From positions 1 through 57,440 of the forward strand of contig NZ_JAUOEK010000093.1 of the NCBI RefSeq assembly GCF_030540835.1: a DNA stretch of 57,440 bases, given 5' to 3'. This document shows, in pieces, positions 16,672 to 25,845 of this stretch. Each line of letters begins with the position of its first letter. The stretch's first letter is position 1. The translations under genes were made by a program, and so were the position numbers. This DNA is from Flavivirga aquimarina. Lineage in GTDB: Bacteria > Bacteroidota > Bacteroidia > Flavobacteriales > Flavobacteriaceae. Under the pieces are notes generated by a model that saw only the letters and a program-made list of their open reading frames with translations, was not told the origin of the DNA and did no database searches.

Positions 16672-17048
16672 TTTGATATAATTATTAAGCATTGATCTAG
16701 TTTAATTTGTTCTAGCAAATCGTCGTAACCGATTACGCGTCCTTTAATTTTTATTTTTGACTCAATCTTTAAGGAGTTAACGGAATTACTAAATTGGCAA
16801 AAAACAATATCGTTTAAAGTCAAGTCATTTTGATTAACTTCTGAAATAACCCCAGAAACAAGAATTGTTTTATTTAGATATTTTTTTTCCGATTCTAAAG
16901 GTGTTTTTGAAAACTCTGAGCTAATTAAACTTGCAGTAACCGTAAAAACAGGGGCTTCTGTTTCAATATTTCTGTGGTCTTTATATATATATAAATAAGC
17001 AGCTATACACAAGCCTATAAGGATTATTAAAATTTTCCACTTTTTCAT
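16668..17048 (-). CDS. OB-fold (tRNA_anti-like) membrane-anchored protein
   Basis: 126 residues. One N-terminal membrane helix (MKKWKILIILIGLCIAAYLYIY), then an OB-fold core: KKYLNKTILVSGVISEVNQ, LTLNDIVFCQFS and SKIKIKGRVIGYD. This is the tRNA_anti-like OB family (PF12869), common in Bacteroidota envelopes with unknown ligands. It is the first gene of the minus-strand set and overlaps the ankyrin gene by 4 bp. Confidence 0.72.
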   Translation of the reverse strand: MKKWKILIILIGLCIAAYLYIYKDHRNIETEAPVFTVTASLISSEFSKTPLESEKKYLNKTILVSGVISEVNQNDLTLNDIVFCQFSNSVNSLKIESKIKIKGRVIGYDDLLEQIKLDQCLIIISK

Positions 17049-17062
17049 ATAAATTAGTTTAG

Positions 17063-17094
17063 AAACTGCTCCAGTACTAAGACTGAAGCAGTTT
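17063..17094 (-). terminator. Stem-loop after the acidic lipoprotein gene
   Basis: AAACTGCT...AGCAGTTT outer stem with an inner ACTG/CAGT stem. It lies between the acidic lipoprotein gene and the OB-fold gene, both minus strand. There is no long T-run, so it may be a weak terminator or processing site. Confidence 0.4.
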
Positions 17095-17194
17095 TGCTAG
17101 TATAGCAATCAAATAGCCTAAAAAGGATATTTGACTAGTGAAATTTTTCTTTTTCATAAAAGTATTTCTACTAGCTTTTTTATAATTCTGTTAT

Positions 17195-18268
17195 TTAATT
17201 GCAGCCGTTGTCATATCGTAACCTGTCATCGCCTCCAACTCTTAAATCTATTTTAGTTTCAGTATATTTAGATATTTCACGTAATATCCAATCATTATTA
17301 CAATATGGTAGACCTGGGACATTTATTGTTACGGTGATATTATTTCCAGAACCACTTGCCGTCCATGTCCCATACGCAGATGTATTAGACCAGTATACTG
17401 ATAACGTACCATCTGTAAAAAAGTTAAAAGTATAGCCGTCGTACACATCATCAAGATTGTTATTATTGCGCTCTAGTTTATCAACAGTCCAATCTGTACA
17501 AGTTGTTAGAATATTGGTTAATTGATCGGGGAGGCAATCATCGCAATCATCATCATTATAATCGTAATCATCATCTTCATCGCAATCATTGCTATGTGTC
17601 TCAATAATAGTTTCTAATTCTACCAAATTGTCAATGCTTAATTCAGTCTCATCAAGAAGAATAACTGTTATTGGGAAATTAATTGTTACATAATCGTTGG
17701 TATCCAAATTATTGACAAGTTCATATAAGTTATTATCAGAGTTCACTGTTATAACATCTATAAGTTCATTATTGGTATTAAAAATTGATGTAGTGATAGG
17801 GTATTTAAAATCCAGACACTCAATGTCACTATCTTGTTCATTTTCACCTTTGCAATTGTTCGAGTAACTCAATAACTCAGTATAATTGTTTATAGTAACT
17901 TTAGAGTGGTCTTTAAGAGTTATTGTTACGGGAAACGTAATATCTACAGTATCAGTATCATCATCGTCTTCATCAAAAATGTATTCAATAATTTTGTAAT
18001 CTTCTTTAGAAGTAACATCAATTCTTTGGCTATTAGCTGTTACTGCAAGTGGGAAATCGATATTAAAACAATTAGATTTATCAATGATATTATCATTAGA
18101 TCCATCGTTGCTTGCCGTTTTTAACATCAAGTTTGCAATATTTGAGTTGGCGACTAAAACTTCATCATCCGGGGCTTCTATGAGTTCACTTTCTTCAGTT
18201 CTACAAGAATTTAATAGCATGATTACTGCTATTGGGAATATAAAAAGAGTCTTAAATATTTTGTCCAT
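17195..18268 (-). CDS. Acidic lipoprotein with duplicated domain, function unknown
   Basis: 357 residues. Lipoprotein signal (LLNSC), then two copies of a domain of about 80 residues. Each begins C-x-x-[FI]-x-[FY]-P and ends near [VI]-x-I-[NT]-F-P-[IV]-T-V-x-L. They are joined by Asp-rich linkers. After a very acidic stretch (CDEDDDYDYNDDDCDDC) comes a lipocalin-like C-terminus (YTFNFFTDGTLSVYWSN, AYGTWTASG). The Asp clusters could bind calcium. It is transcribed divergently from the sigma/anti-sigma/receptor set 107 bp away. ATG 18268 is used; an in-frame TTG lies one codon upstream. Confidence 0.65.
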   Translation of the reverse strand: MDKIFKTLFIFPIAVIMLLNSCRTEESELIEAPDDEVLVANSNIANLMLKTASNDGSNDNIIDKSNCFNIDFPLAVTANSQRIDVTSKEDYKIIEYIFDEDDDDTDTVDITFPVTITLKDHSKVTINNYTELLSYSNNCKGENEQDSDIECLDFKYPITTSIFNTNNELIDVITVNSDNNLYELVNNLDTNDYVTINFPITVILLDETELSIDNLVELETIIETHSNDCDEDDDYDYNDDDCDDCLPDQLTNILTTCTDWTVDKLERNNNNLDDVYDGYTFNFFTDGTLSVYWSNTSAYGTWTASGSGNNITVTINVPGLPYCNNDWILREISKYTETKIDLRVGGDDRLRYDNGCN

Positions 18269-18374
18269 CAATTCTTTTTCTGTCTTTAAGTTATATCTAT
18301 AACAACTTCATTAGTATTTCTCCTCAAATTTTTAAATAATTTTTTATATAACTTTAGCGACACAAAAAAATATT

Positions 18375-18899
18375 TTGGAAAAAGACCTTAACGATTCAAT
18401 TTGTAACGAAACAGTTTTTGAACGTATTTATAATAAATACTCTAAAGACTTATATGCCTATTTATATTATAAGTATGGTGAACAGTTTAATCCCAACGAC
18501 AAAATTCAAGATGCTTTTGTAAAACTTTGGAGCAATTGTAAAAAAGTAACATTAAATAAGGCTAAATCTTTTTTATATACCGTGGCTAATAATATGGTGC
18601 TAAATGATATTAAACATCAAAACGTGGTCTTGAAGCATAAACAAACAACATCTAAGAATTATACTTATGAAACTCCGGAATTTCTTTTGGAAAAAGAACA
18701 ATTTTTAGAACGTTATAATAAAGTGTTAGCTAGTTTAAATGAAGAACAACGTGTTGCTTTTTTACTAAGTAAAACAGAGGGAAAGAAACACAGTGAAATT
18801 GCAGAGATGTTAGGAGTAACTCAAAAAGTTGTGGAATATAGGATTTATAGTGCTTTTAATATTCTGAAAAAAGAATTGAACGGATTTAAAATAAAATAA
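18375..18899 (+). CDS. FecI-like ECF sigma factor
   Basis: 174 residues. Sigma region 2 (FERIYNKYSKDLYAYLYYKYG... KIQDAFVKLWSN) and region 4 (LNEEQRVAFLLSKTEGKKHSEIAEMLGV) are complete. The start is a TTG at 18375. With the following FecR-like gene (32 bp gap) and STN-type TonB receptor it forms a trans-envelope signalling unit in which the receptor senses a ligand and releases this sigma factor. A weak -7-like TAACTTTA lies about 20 bp upstream. Confidence 0.9.
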   Translation: MEKDLNDSICNETVFERIYNKYSKDLYAYLYYKYGEQFNPNDKIQDAFVKLWSNCKKVTLNKAKSFLYTVANNMVLNDIKHQNVVLKHKQTTSKNYTYETPEFLLEKEQFLERYNKVLASLNEEQRVAFLLSKTEGKKHSEIAEMLGVTQKVVEYRIYSAFNILKKELNGFKIK

Positions 18900-18931
18900 G
18901 GAGAAATACTAATGAAGTTGTTATATATATA

Positions 18932-19843
18932 ATGGACGAAGATTATTTACTTGAAAAATGGCTAAAAGGAGACTTAACTGATGCTGAAAAAGAAGCGTTT
19001 AGTAAGTTGGATGATGCCCAGTTTAATCAATATATTATTGATGCTGCGCAGCATTTCAAGGTTTCTCATTTTTCTGAAGTAGATAATTTTGAAACGTTTA
19101 AGCAGCGTTATAACTCACATAAAACGTCTGTTAAGAAATTACATTGGGTGTATCCCTTATTGAAAATAGCAAGTATTGTTATAATAGGTCTAGGAATATA
19201 TTTTGCATTCTTTTTCAATAAACTTACGTATATTGAAACTATGGCGAGTGAAAAAACAATTATAGAACTTCCAGATCACTCAAAAGTTGAATTAAATGCA
19301 TTGACAAAGGTTTGGTTTAATGCTGAAGATTGGAATGAAAAAAGAGCACTGGAACTGGAAGGGGAAGCGTTTTTTAAAGTCGCTAAAGGGAATGTTTTTG
19401 ATGTTATAACACAGGATGGTACCGTAACAGTAGTTGGTACACAATTTAATGTGAAACAGCGCGATCACTATTTTGAAGTTAAGTGTTTTGAAGGTATAGT
19501 TAAAGTAACATCAGATACTATTACAAGACAATTACATGCTGGAGATGTTTTTCAGATTTTATATGGGAAATTCTCTGAAACAAAGACGCGTGTTTCATCT
19601 CCAAAATGGACTCATAATATAAGTAATTTTGAAGCTATTCCGTTTAAAGTAGTTTTAGCAGAGTTAGAACGACAATATAATATAAAAGTCACCTGCAAAG
19701 GCATAGATGCTAACCGCTTGTTTACAGGTGGGTTTGTACATGACGAACTTCAGGACGCACTAATTTCTATTACGCAGCCAATGAATATGACTTTTGAATT
19801 ACGTGCTTCAAATTTGGTAATAATTCATGGAAAAGAGAATTAA
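18932..19843 (+). CDS. FecR-type anti-sigma factor
   Basis: 303 residues. N-terminal cytoplasmic anti-sigma part (MDEDYLLEKWLKGDLTDAE), one membrane helix (about 74-94, IASIVIIGLGIYFAFFF), then the FecR periplasmic domain. That domain has IIELPDHSKVELNALTKVWF, LELEGEAFFKVAKG and VTVVGTQFNVKQR. The DUF4974 C-terminus (IPFKVVLAELERQYNIKV) would contact the receptor's STN domain. It overlaps the receptor gene by 17 bp. Confidence 0.92.
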   Translation: MDEDYLLEKWLKGDLTDAEKEAFSKLDDAQFNQYIIDAAQHFKVSHFSEVDNFETFKQRYNSHKTSVKKLHWVYPLLKIASIVIIGLGIYFAFFFNKLTYIETMASEKTIIELPDHSKVELNALTKVWFNAEDWNEKRALELEGEAFFKVAKGNVFDVITQDGTVTVVGTQFNVKQRDHYFEVKCFEGIVKVTSDTITRQLHAGDVFQILYGKFSETKTRVSSPKWTHNISNFEAIPFKVVLAELERQYNIKVTCKGIDANRLFTGGFVHDELQDALISITQPMNMTFELRASNLVIIHGKEN

Positions 19844-22343
19844 AAAAACAGCTATTTTTTTTAGCTTCTTGTTTTTTATTTCCAATGGTGTTTATGCACA
19901 AGATCAAACAGATACAAGGACTTTATCCCAAATAATTGCAACACTTCAAGAAGCATATAAGGTTCAATTTAATTATGCAGAAGATGTTATTGAAGGTATT
20001 TCGTTAAAGCCTCCAACTAAAAAGTTATCACTTTTAGAAGTTTTAAAGTATTTGGAAAAAAATACAGGTTTATCGTTTACTTTAATGAACGATAGTTTTA
20101 TTCTTGTTAAACCTAGAGAAGATGTTATATTATGCGGATACCTTAAAGATAAAGATAATTTAGAAGTACTACCGTTTGCAACAGTTCAAACCCCAAGCAG
20201 TTCTGCAACCAGTGATGAAAATGGTTTTTTTAAAATTAAAGTTAAAAACGCATCGCAGTTAATTACAATACGCCATTTAGGTTATAAAACAGTTACGAAA
20301 GCTTATAGTCAATTTGCTATGTCTGGTTGTTCGGACGTGTATTTACAATCAGATTTTCAACTGTTATCTCAAGTTATTATCTCAAACTTCATAACAAGTG
20401 GTATTAATAAAATTGACAATGGTTCTTTTCAGATAGATTTTTCTAATTTAAAAATCCTTCCGGGGTTAATCGATCATGATGTTTTGCAATCTGTACAAGC
20501 ATTTCCAGGTATTCAGAGTGTTAATGAAACAGTTTCAAATATTAATATAAGAGGCGGAACTCATGATCAGAATTTAATTCTATGGGATGATATAAAAATG
20601 TATCAATCTGGACATTTTTTTGGTTTAATTTCTATGTATAACCCGCATATTACTCAAAAAGTTTCTTTAAGAAAGAGTGGGAGCGATGTGAGTTATACCG
20701 ATGGTGTTTCTGGAACTATAGAGATGCAAACAGATAACGAGGTAAATAGAAAATTTGAAGGTATTATTGGAATGAATTTGACTGATGTTAATGGGTTTGC
20801 AGATATTCCTGTTAATGAGTCATCATCAATACAAATAGCGGCCAGGAAATCGATTAGTGATTTTTTTGAAACACCAACATACACAGCGTTTTTTGATAGA
20901 ATTTCGCAAAACACAGAAGTGGCATCTAATTCAACAACCATCACAAATACCAATAAAACTTTTGACTTTTATGATACATCATTCAGGTGGATTTATAATA
21001 TAAGTGATAAAGACAAAGTTAGGGTCAATTTTATTAATGTGCATAATCAACTACAGTTCAATGAAAATGCTATAATAAATCAGGAAGAAGAATCCCGCGA
21101 TAGTAAATTAACACAAAATAGTATTGCTGGAGCTTTGCATTACAATAGGGTCTGGAGTGATAGATTAAAAACAGATTTCGAAATTTACGAAACCGATTAT
21201 AAACTCAGGGCTGTAAATGCCAATATACTCGATTCACAACGTTTTTTACAAGAAAATATAGTATCTGAAACAAGTACTAAACTTAAAGTAAATTATAAAC
21301 TAAACGATAGGTTGCAGCTTTTAAACGGTTATCATTTTGTTGAGACAGAAGTTACCAATTTAGACGATGTAGATAATCCGTTATTTAGATTTTTAGTTTC
21401 AGAAGTCGTAAGAACGCATGGCATTTTTTCTCAAGTAGGTTATAAAACTTTAAATAATAAAACCAACTTAAATTTAGGGCTTAGGTATAACTACATTAGT
21501 AAATTTAGTAAATCTATCTGGGAGCCTCGATTAAGTTTTAATCACCGGTTTTTTGATCATTTCACTCTTGAAATACTTGGAGAATTTAAACATCAAAATG
21601 CATCACAGGTCATTAATTTTCAAAATGATTTTTTAGGAATTGAAAAACGCAGGTGGCAATTATCTAACAATAATGATATTCCGGTTATTACAAGTAAACA
21701 AATTTCTATGGGATTAAACTATAGTTATAATGGGTGGTTAGTTGGTATAGATGGTTTTTATAAAATTGTTAATGGCATAACAACCCAAAGTCAAGGATTT
21801 CAAAATCAGTATGAATTTGTTAAGAGTAGTGGACGTTACGATGTAAAGGGCTTAGATATATTATTAAGAAAGTATATTGAAAAATTTAGTACTTGGTTAA
21901 GTTATTCTTATATGAACAATCGTTATCTTTTTAAGGATCTGGAAACAGATTATTTTTCTAGTAATTACGATATTTCGCATACAGCGACTTTAGGAATGAC
22001 TTATGCATTACATAATTTAAAACTTTCTGCAGGACTAAATTGGCATTCTGGAAAACCTACTACGCAGCCAGTTTTTGGGAATCAAATTATAGATGGACAG
22101 ATAAATTATGAAGCTACAAATGCTTCAAATTTGAATGATTACTTGCGCTTAGATATTTCTGCAATTTATAATTTTAAATTTAGCGATAAAACAAGGGCTA
22201 ATTTAGGAGTCTCGGTCTGGAATGTTTTAGATAAAGAAAATGAAATTAATAATTTCTACCGTGTAAAAGATGACAGTGTTATGGAAACTGTGCAAAAATC
22301 TTTAGGGTTTACACCTAATGCTGTTTTTAGGGTTTATTTTTAA
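19827..22343 (+). CDS. STN-type TonB-dependent receptor (FecA-like)
   Basis: 838 residues. Signal peptide (to GVYAQ), STN signalling domain (about 30-95, with VQFNYAEDVIEGISL and LLEVLKYLEKNTGLSF), carboxypeptidase-like beta-sandwich (about 105-175), TonB plug (INIRGGTHDQNLILWDDI), and a 22-stranded barrel ending in NAVFRVYF with terminal Phe. It should import a ligand and signal to the FecR/FecI pair. No SusD partner is present, so a siderophore, vitamin or small oligomer is more likely than a polysaccharide. It ends tail-to-tail with the thioesterase gene, overlapping by 4 bp. Confidence 0.9.
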   Translation: MEKRIKKTAIFFSFLFFISNGVYAQDQTDTRTLSQIIATLQEAYKVQFNYAEDVIEGISLKPPTKKLSLLEVLKYLEKNTGLSFTLMNDSFILVKPREDVILCGYLKDKDNLEVLPFATVQTPSSSATSDENGFFKIKVKNASQLITIRHLGYKTVTKAYSQFAMSGCSDVYLQSDFQLLSQVIISNFITSGINKIDNGSFQIDFSNLKILPGLIDHDVLQSVQAFPGIQSVNETVSNINIRGGTHDQNLILWDDIKMYQSGHFFGLISMYNPHITQKVSLRKSGSDVSYTDGVSGTIEMQTDNEVNRKFEGIIGMNLTDVNGFADIPVNESSSIQIAARKSISDFFETPTYTAFFDRISQNTEVASNSTTITNTNKTFDFYDTSFRWIYNISDKDKVRVNFINVHNQLQFNENAIINQEEESRDSKLTQNSIAGALHYNRVWSDRLKTDFEIYETDYKLRAVNANILDSQRFLQENIVSETSTKLKVNYKLNDRLQLLNGYHFVETEVTNLDDVDNPLFRFLVSEVVRTHGIFSQVGYKTLNNKTNLNLGLRYNYISKFSKSIWEPRLSFNHRFFDHFTLEILGEFKHQNASQVINFQNDFLGIEKRRWQLSNNNDIPVITSKQISMGLNYSYNGWLVGIDGFYKIVNGITTQSQGFQNQYEFVKSSGRYDVKGLDILLRKYIEKFSTWLSYSYMNNRYLFKDLETDYFSSNYDISHTATLGMTYALHNLKLSAGLNWHSGKPTTQPVFGNQIIDGQINYEATNASNLNDYLRLDISAIYNFKFSDKTRANLGVSVWNVLDKENEINNFYRVKDDSVMETVQKSLGFTPNAVFRVYF

Positions 22344-22876
22344 AGTTCAACTTTTGTATTATGTCCTTTTAAAAGTTCTATATAGTCATCTATTTTAAAC
22401 TCAGAGGCTTTAAAACTATTTGACCGTTTTTTTGCCTGTTCTTGTCTGGTGATACTTCTAGAAAATCTTCTAATACTTTGTTCAGAATCTAATATAATAC
22501 CTGGAACAGGAGCATTTTTTCCGTTTTCATCTTTGGCAACCATGGTGAAATAAGAAGAATTGCAATGTTTTGTTTCTCCTGTTTGAATATTTTCCGATTC
22601 AACACGAACCCCAATAACCATAGAGGTTCTTCCTGTATAATTAACCGATGCTTTTAACGTTACTAATTCGCCAACATCTATAGGATTTAAAAAATCAACT
22701 TTATTTACAGATGCAGTAACGCAATAGTTTCTGGAATGTTTAGATGCACAGGCAAATGCAATTTGATCCATTAAATTTAAAATATAACCACCATGAATTT
22801 TACCACTAAAATTGGAGTGTGATGGCAACATTAATTCCGAGATAGTAATTTGGGATTCTTTTATGCTTTTAAACAT
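22340..22876 (-). CDS. Acyl-CoA thioesterase (hotdog fold)
   Basis: 178 residues. The hotdog core starts with LMLPSHSNFSGKIHGGYILNLMDQIAF, the HGG-x8-D motif of YciA/cytosolic acyl-CoA hydrolases (an Asn/Asp-based active site). FLNPIDVGELVTLKASV and NTGRTSMVIGV-type strands follow. It hydrolyses acyl-CoAs in the cytoplasm. The C-terminus (RSITRQEQAKKRS...) is a basic tail. Apparently monocistronic. Confidence 0.87.
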   Translation of the reverse strand: MFKSIKESQITISELMLPSHSNFSGKIHGGYILNLMDQIAFACASKHSRNYCVTASVNKVDFLNPIDVGELVTLKASVNYTGRTSMVIGVRVESENIQTGETKHCNSSYFTMVAKDENGKNAPVPGIILDSEQSIRRFSRSITRQEQAKKRSNSFKASEFKIDDYIELLKGHNTKVEL

Positions 22877-22880
22877 GTGT

Positions 22881-23573
22881 TTAAGTTAGTACAGAGTATA
22901 AAATACCTGTGGTTATTGCTATTCCAAAACTAATTAAAGTGCCTATTAAAATATATTCTGTAAGCTGTCTGTCTTTTAAATCTCCAAATCTAAAAACTGA
23001 CTTTGCTGTAATTAAAAAGCCTACGGCTTCCCAATGACCAGCAATTATAAATATAAACACTAAAATACGCTCTAAAATACCAATATATTTACCTGCATCC
23101 TTAAGCGATTCGTTATTTTTAGTGAGTTCTGAAATATTCCACTTTAAAAAAATGGTTTTCATAATTATAGACACTGGAATTGTTAAAAATAATAAACAGA
23201 TTATTAATAAAAGATTGTCTTCGGTTATAAAAGGTTCTAGGTGAAATGTATTATTGAAATAGAAAAAGTAGCACCAAATAATGACTAAAATATGAAGTAA
23301 CTGATCTATAAAAAACAGTAATCTTTTTGTTTTTTCATTTTGTAATACAAGTTTTAAACCATCAATAAACAAATGTGAAATACCTATTGTTACAACAAAT
23401 GGCCATAGCGATATATCCCAAAGTATTATTATTAATAGTACAACATGGATTAATATATGTAAGTATAGTTTTGATGATTTTAATTTTTTCTTTTCTTTTT
23501 CTTGTACCCATTTTTGGGGTTGCAGAAAAAAATCACCAATTAAGTGTGCCAATAAAAGTTTTAGTAGTATCAT
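22881..23573 (-). CDS. DUF3307 membrane protein
   Basis: 230 residues, six or seven membrane segments. The N-terminus MILLKLLLAHLIGDFFLQPQKWVQEKEKKK carries the LLxAHLxGDFxLQ signature of DUF3307. ISHLFIDGLKL continues the first family block. The function is unknown. Its ATG overlaps the satD stop (ATGA), the usual pairing of SatD and DUF3307 genes in Bacteroidota, so the two proteins very probably work together. Confidence 0.85.
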   Translation of the reverse strand: MILLKLLLAHLIGDFFLQPQKWVQEKEKKKLKSSKLYLHILIHVVLLIIILWDISLWPFVVTIGISHLFIDGLKLVLQNEKTKRLLFFIDQLLHILVIIWCYFFYFNNTFHLEPFITEDNLLLIICLLFLTIPVSIIMKTIFLKWNISELTKNNESLKDAGKYIGILERILVFIFIIAGHWEAVGFLITAKSVFRFGDLKDRQLTEYILIGTLISFGIAITTGILYSVLT

Positions 23574-24202
23574 AATAAATAAGTAGATATTTTTTTTCTA
23601 TACATAAATTCTAGCTCCATGATTTCGTCTAAACGGGCTCGTTTTTGTCTAGAACTTATAGCATTTTGATTAATACCAGTAAGTTTACCTAACTCACTTT
23701 GTAGTGCCTCAGGATTTTCAATACTTAGTTTAACTATTTCAGCAGAATTAATAGTCCAATTGTCCATGGTTATTAACGCTAACTTAAAGTATAAATTAAG
23801 TTCATGATCTATCTCAGAATGATTTGTTTTAATTCGAAGATTTTGTTTTTCTTTTTTTAATGTTTCTAGTGTTTCTCCAGAAAACACAAAAGCTTCTCCA
23901 TTAGACTCTGTTACATTTTCGCCTTCATAGGTTTTATTACCAATACCAATAGCTAGGCGTACATCTAGACCATGAATGGATTTTATACAAGCTTTTATAT
24001 ATAGAGCGGCTAAAAAACAGGAACTAATATCTTTAATTTCTATTTGAAAACTGTCTCCACGATATATTTCCCAATACGCTTTATCATTACTTAAATAAGA
24101 TAAAGCTTCTTTAAGCACTTTTATCCAAACTTCTGGGGTTACCTGAGATCTGGACTTGATAATGTCGCCTGTTATGACGCTTGTTGTTATACTTGGTATC
24201 AT
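23570..24202 (-). CDS. SatD-family protein with C-terminal HTH
   Basis: 210 residues. N-terminal SatD domain: SVITGDIIKSRSQV, then YRGDSFQIEI and DVRLAIGIGN, the pattern of the family that looks like a degenerate nucleotide-cyclase fold. The C-terminus (about 165-200) reads SELGKLTGINQNAISSRQKRARLDEI, a helix-turn-helix that could bind DNA. The gene's whole upstream region is five regularly spaced palindromes, so autoregulation is the natural guess. It forms a bicistron with the DUF3307 gene. Confidence 0.85.
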   Translation of the reverse strand: MIPSITTSVITGDIIKSRSQVTPEVWIKVLKEALSYLSNDKAYWEIYRGDSFQIEIKDISSCFLAALYIKACIKSIHGLDVRLAIGIGNKTYEGENVTESNGEAFVFSGETLETLKKEKQNLRIKTNHSEIDHELNLYFKLALITMDNWTINSAEIVKLSIENPEALQSELGKLTGINQNAISSRQKRARLDEIMELEFMYRKKISTYLL

Positions 24203-24203
24203 A

Positions 24204-24335
24204 TATCACGTTTTTGTGTGATAAACAAATATATCACTTAATTACGTGATAAACAAATATATCACGTAATTAAGTGATATATTTAAATATCGTGTTTTTA
24301 TGTGATAATTGATAATATCACGTAATTACGTGATA
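24204..24335 (-). promoter_or_regulatory. Array of five 20-bp palindromic operators, 28-bp period
   Basis: Five copies of TATCAC-N8-GTGATA begin at 24204, 24232, 24260, 24288 and 24316, exactly 28 bp apart (20-bp site plus 8-bp spacer). Copy 5, TATCACGTAATTACGTGATA, is a perfect palindrome. Copies 2 and 3 are near-perfect. Copies 1 and 4 are degenerate in the centre or left arm (copy 4 starts TATCGT). Spacers 1 and 2 are identical (AACAAATA). The array fills the gap between the rmuC stop and the satD start, beginning one base upstream of the satD ATG. Confidence 0.85.
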
Positions 24336-24345
24336 TTTATAATCT

Positions 24346-25665
24346 CTAAAGATCTTCTTCAGCACGTTTTATAATGGTTTCTGGCAATGCTTTTTTCGCT
24401 TTAGCACCCATTTTTTTGAGTTTTTCAACACTTGTAATCAGATTACCTTTACCATCAACTAACTTGTTCATAGCTGCAGAATAATCGCTTTTTGCTGCAT
24501 CAATTTTTTTGCCAACACCCGTTAGATCTTTCACTAAACCTTCAAATTTATCGTATAAGGCACCTGCTTGTCTGGCTATTTCTATAGCATTTCGTTGTTG
24601 CTTTTCGTTATTCCACATGGTATCAATGGTACGAAGCGTAGCTAATAGGGTAGAAGGTGTTACTATAACAATGTTTTTCTCGAATGCTTTATTGTATATA
24701 GAGTTGTCTTCGTTTACTACCACAGCAAAAGCAGGTTCAATAGGTATAAACATGAGTACAAAATCCGGGGATTCTATATCGTATAAATCTTGATAGTTTT
24801 TTTCTGAAAGTTGATCGACGTGCTTTCTAATAGAATTAACATGTGCTTTTAAAAATGGTATTTTATCATCATCATCAGCATTAACCAAACGCTCGTAATC
24901 TGTTAACGATACTTTAGAGTCAATAATCATTTTTTTACTATCTGGAAGATGCAAAACAACATCGGGTAATACTCTGGAACCATCATCTAAGGTGAAACTT
25001 TGCTGTACAAAATATTCCCTATCTTTTTCTAATCCAGATTTTTCAAGTACGCGTTCTAAAACCAATTCGCCCCAATTCCCTTGCATTTTACTATCACCTT
25101 TTAAGGCTCTGGTTAGGTTGGTCGCTTCCTTTGTCATTTGTTGGTTAAGGTCTTTTAAGCCCAACAACTGTTCTTTTAAAGCGGAATGCATACTAATGCT
25201 TTCTTTTTGAGTTAAATCTACTTTTTCTTCGAAAGTCTTGATTTTTTCTTGTAAAGGGTTTAAAATATTTTTGATGTTCTCTTTGTTCTGAAGCGTAAAT
25301 TTCTCAGATTTTTCATCTAATATCTTGGTGGCTAGTAATTCGAAATCTTTGCGTAACTGCTCCTGGCGCTCTTCTACCTCTTTATCTCGTTTTAAATTTA
25401 ATTGCTGGAGGTTTTCATATTCGGTATTTTTTCTGATTAACTCAGAATTTAAAAACTCTTTCTCTCTTCTAATCTCTTCACGTTCATTTTCAATTTTACT
25501 CAGGTTTTGTTTTAAATCTTCAATGGTGGCATGCATTTGGTTTTGACGTTCTTCAAGTGTGCTTTTTTCACTTTTGCTTTTAAGTTTAGTAAATAAAATG
25601 CCTAAATAACCACCAATTGCTGCGGAAATAAGTATAGAAATTATAAGAATAAGATTGTCGCTCAT
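24346..25665 (-). CDS. rmuC: DNA recombination protein RmuC
   Basis: 439 residues. N-terminal membrane helix (NLILIISILISAAIGGYLGIL), a coiled coil (about 30-125) and the conserved RmuC nuclease-like core: MQGNWGELVLERVLEKSGL, VLPDVVLHLPDSKKMIIDSKVSL and PDFVLMFIPIEPAF. RmuC limits sequence inversions and has a PD-(D/E)XK-like core. A -7 box sits 21 bp upstream. Confidence 0.93.
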   Translation of the reverse strand: MSDNLILIISILISAAIGGYLGILFTKLKSKSEKSTLEERQNQMHATIEDLKQNLSKIENEREEIRREKEFLNSELIRKNTEYENLQQLNLKRDKEVEERQEQLRKDFELLATKILDEKSEKFTLQNKENIKNILNPLQEKIKTFEEKVDLTQKESISMHSALKEQLLGLKDLNQQMTKEATNLTRALKGDSKMQGNWGELVLERVLEKSGLEKDREYFVQQSFTLDDGSRVLPDVVLHLPDSKKMIIDSKVSLTDYERLVNADDDDKIPFLKAHVNSIRKHVDQLSEKNYQDLYDIESPDFVLMFIPIEPAFAVVVNEDNSIYNKAFEKNIVIVTPSTLLATLRTIDTMWNNEKQQRNAIEIARQAGALYDKFEGLVKDLTGVGKKIDAAKSDYSAAMNKLVDGKGNLITSVEKLKKMGAKAKKALPETIIKRAEEDL

Positions 25666-25685
25666 GTATCTGAAAAAAATATAAC

Positions 25686-25693
25686 CAAAGATA
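25686..25693 (-). promoter_or_regulatory. -7 promoter box of rmuC
   Basis: TATCTTTG on the minus strand fits the Bacteroidota -7 consensus TAnnTTTG. It would start transcription about 16 nt before the rmuC ATG. No clear -33 TTTG is seen. Confidence 0.5.
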
Positions 25694-25845
25694 ATTTTTT
25701 TGAACGGAAGACAGAAGATAGGCTTTTAAATATTTTGGAATTGTTGTTTTCCGATTAAAATTATCGAATTTAGTTAGTCGGTTAGTTATAATTAAGTCTT
25801 TATTCTAATAGCGAAAGCGGTCTTAATGTCCTTAGTCGAACATTG

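Noticed and set aside
24204-24335. CRISPR-like array of regular repeats
   Set aside because: The 28-bp period comes from palindromic operators with 8-bp spacers, too short for CRISPR spacers, and there are no cas genes.
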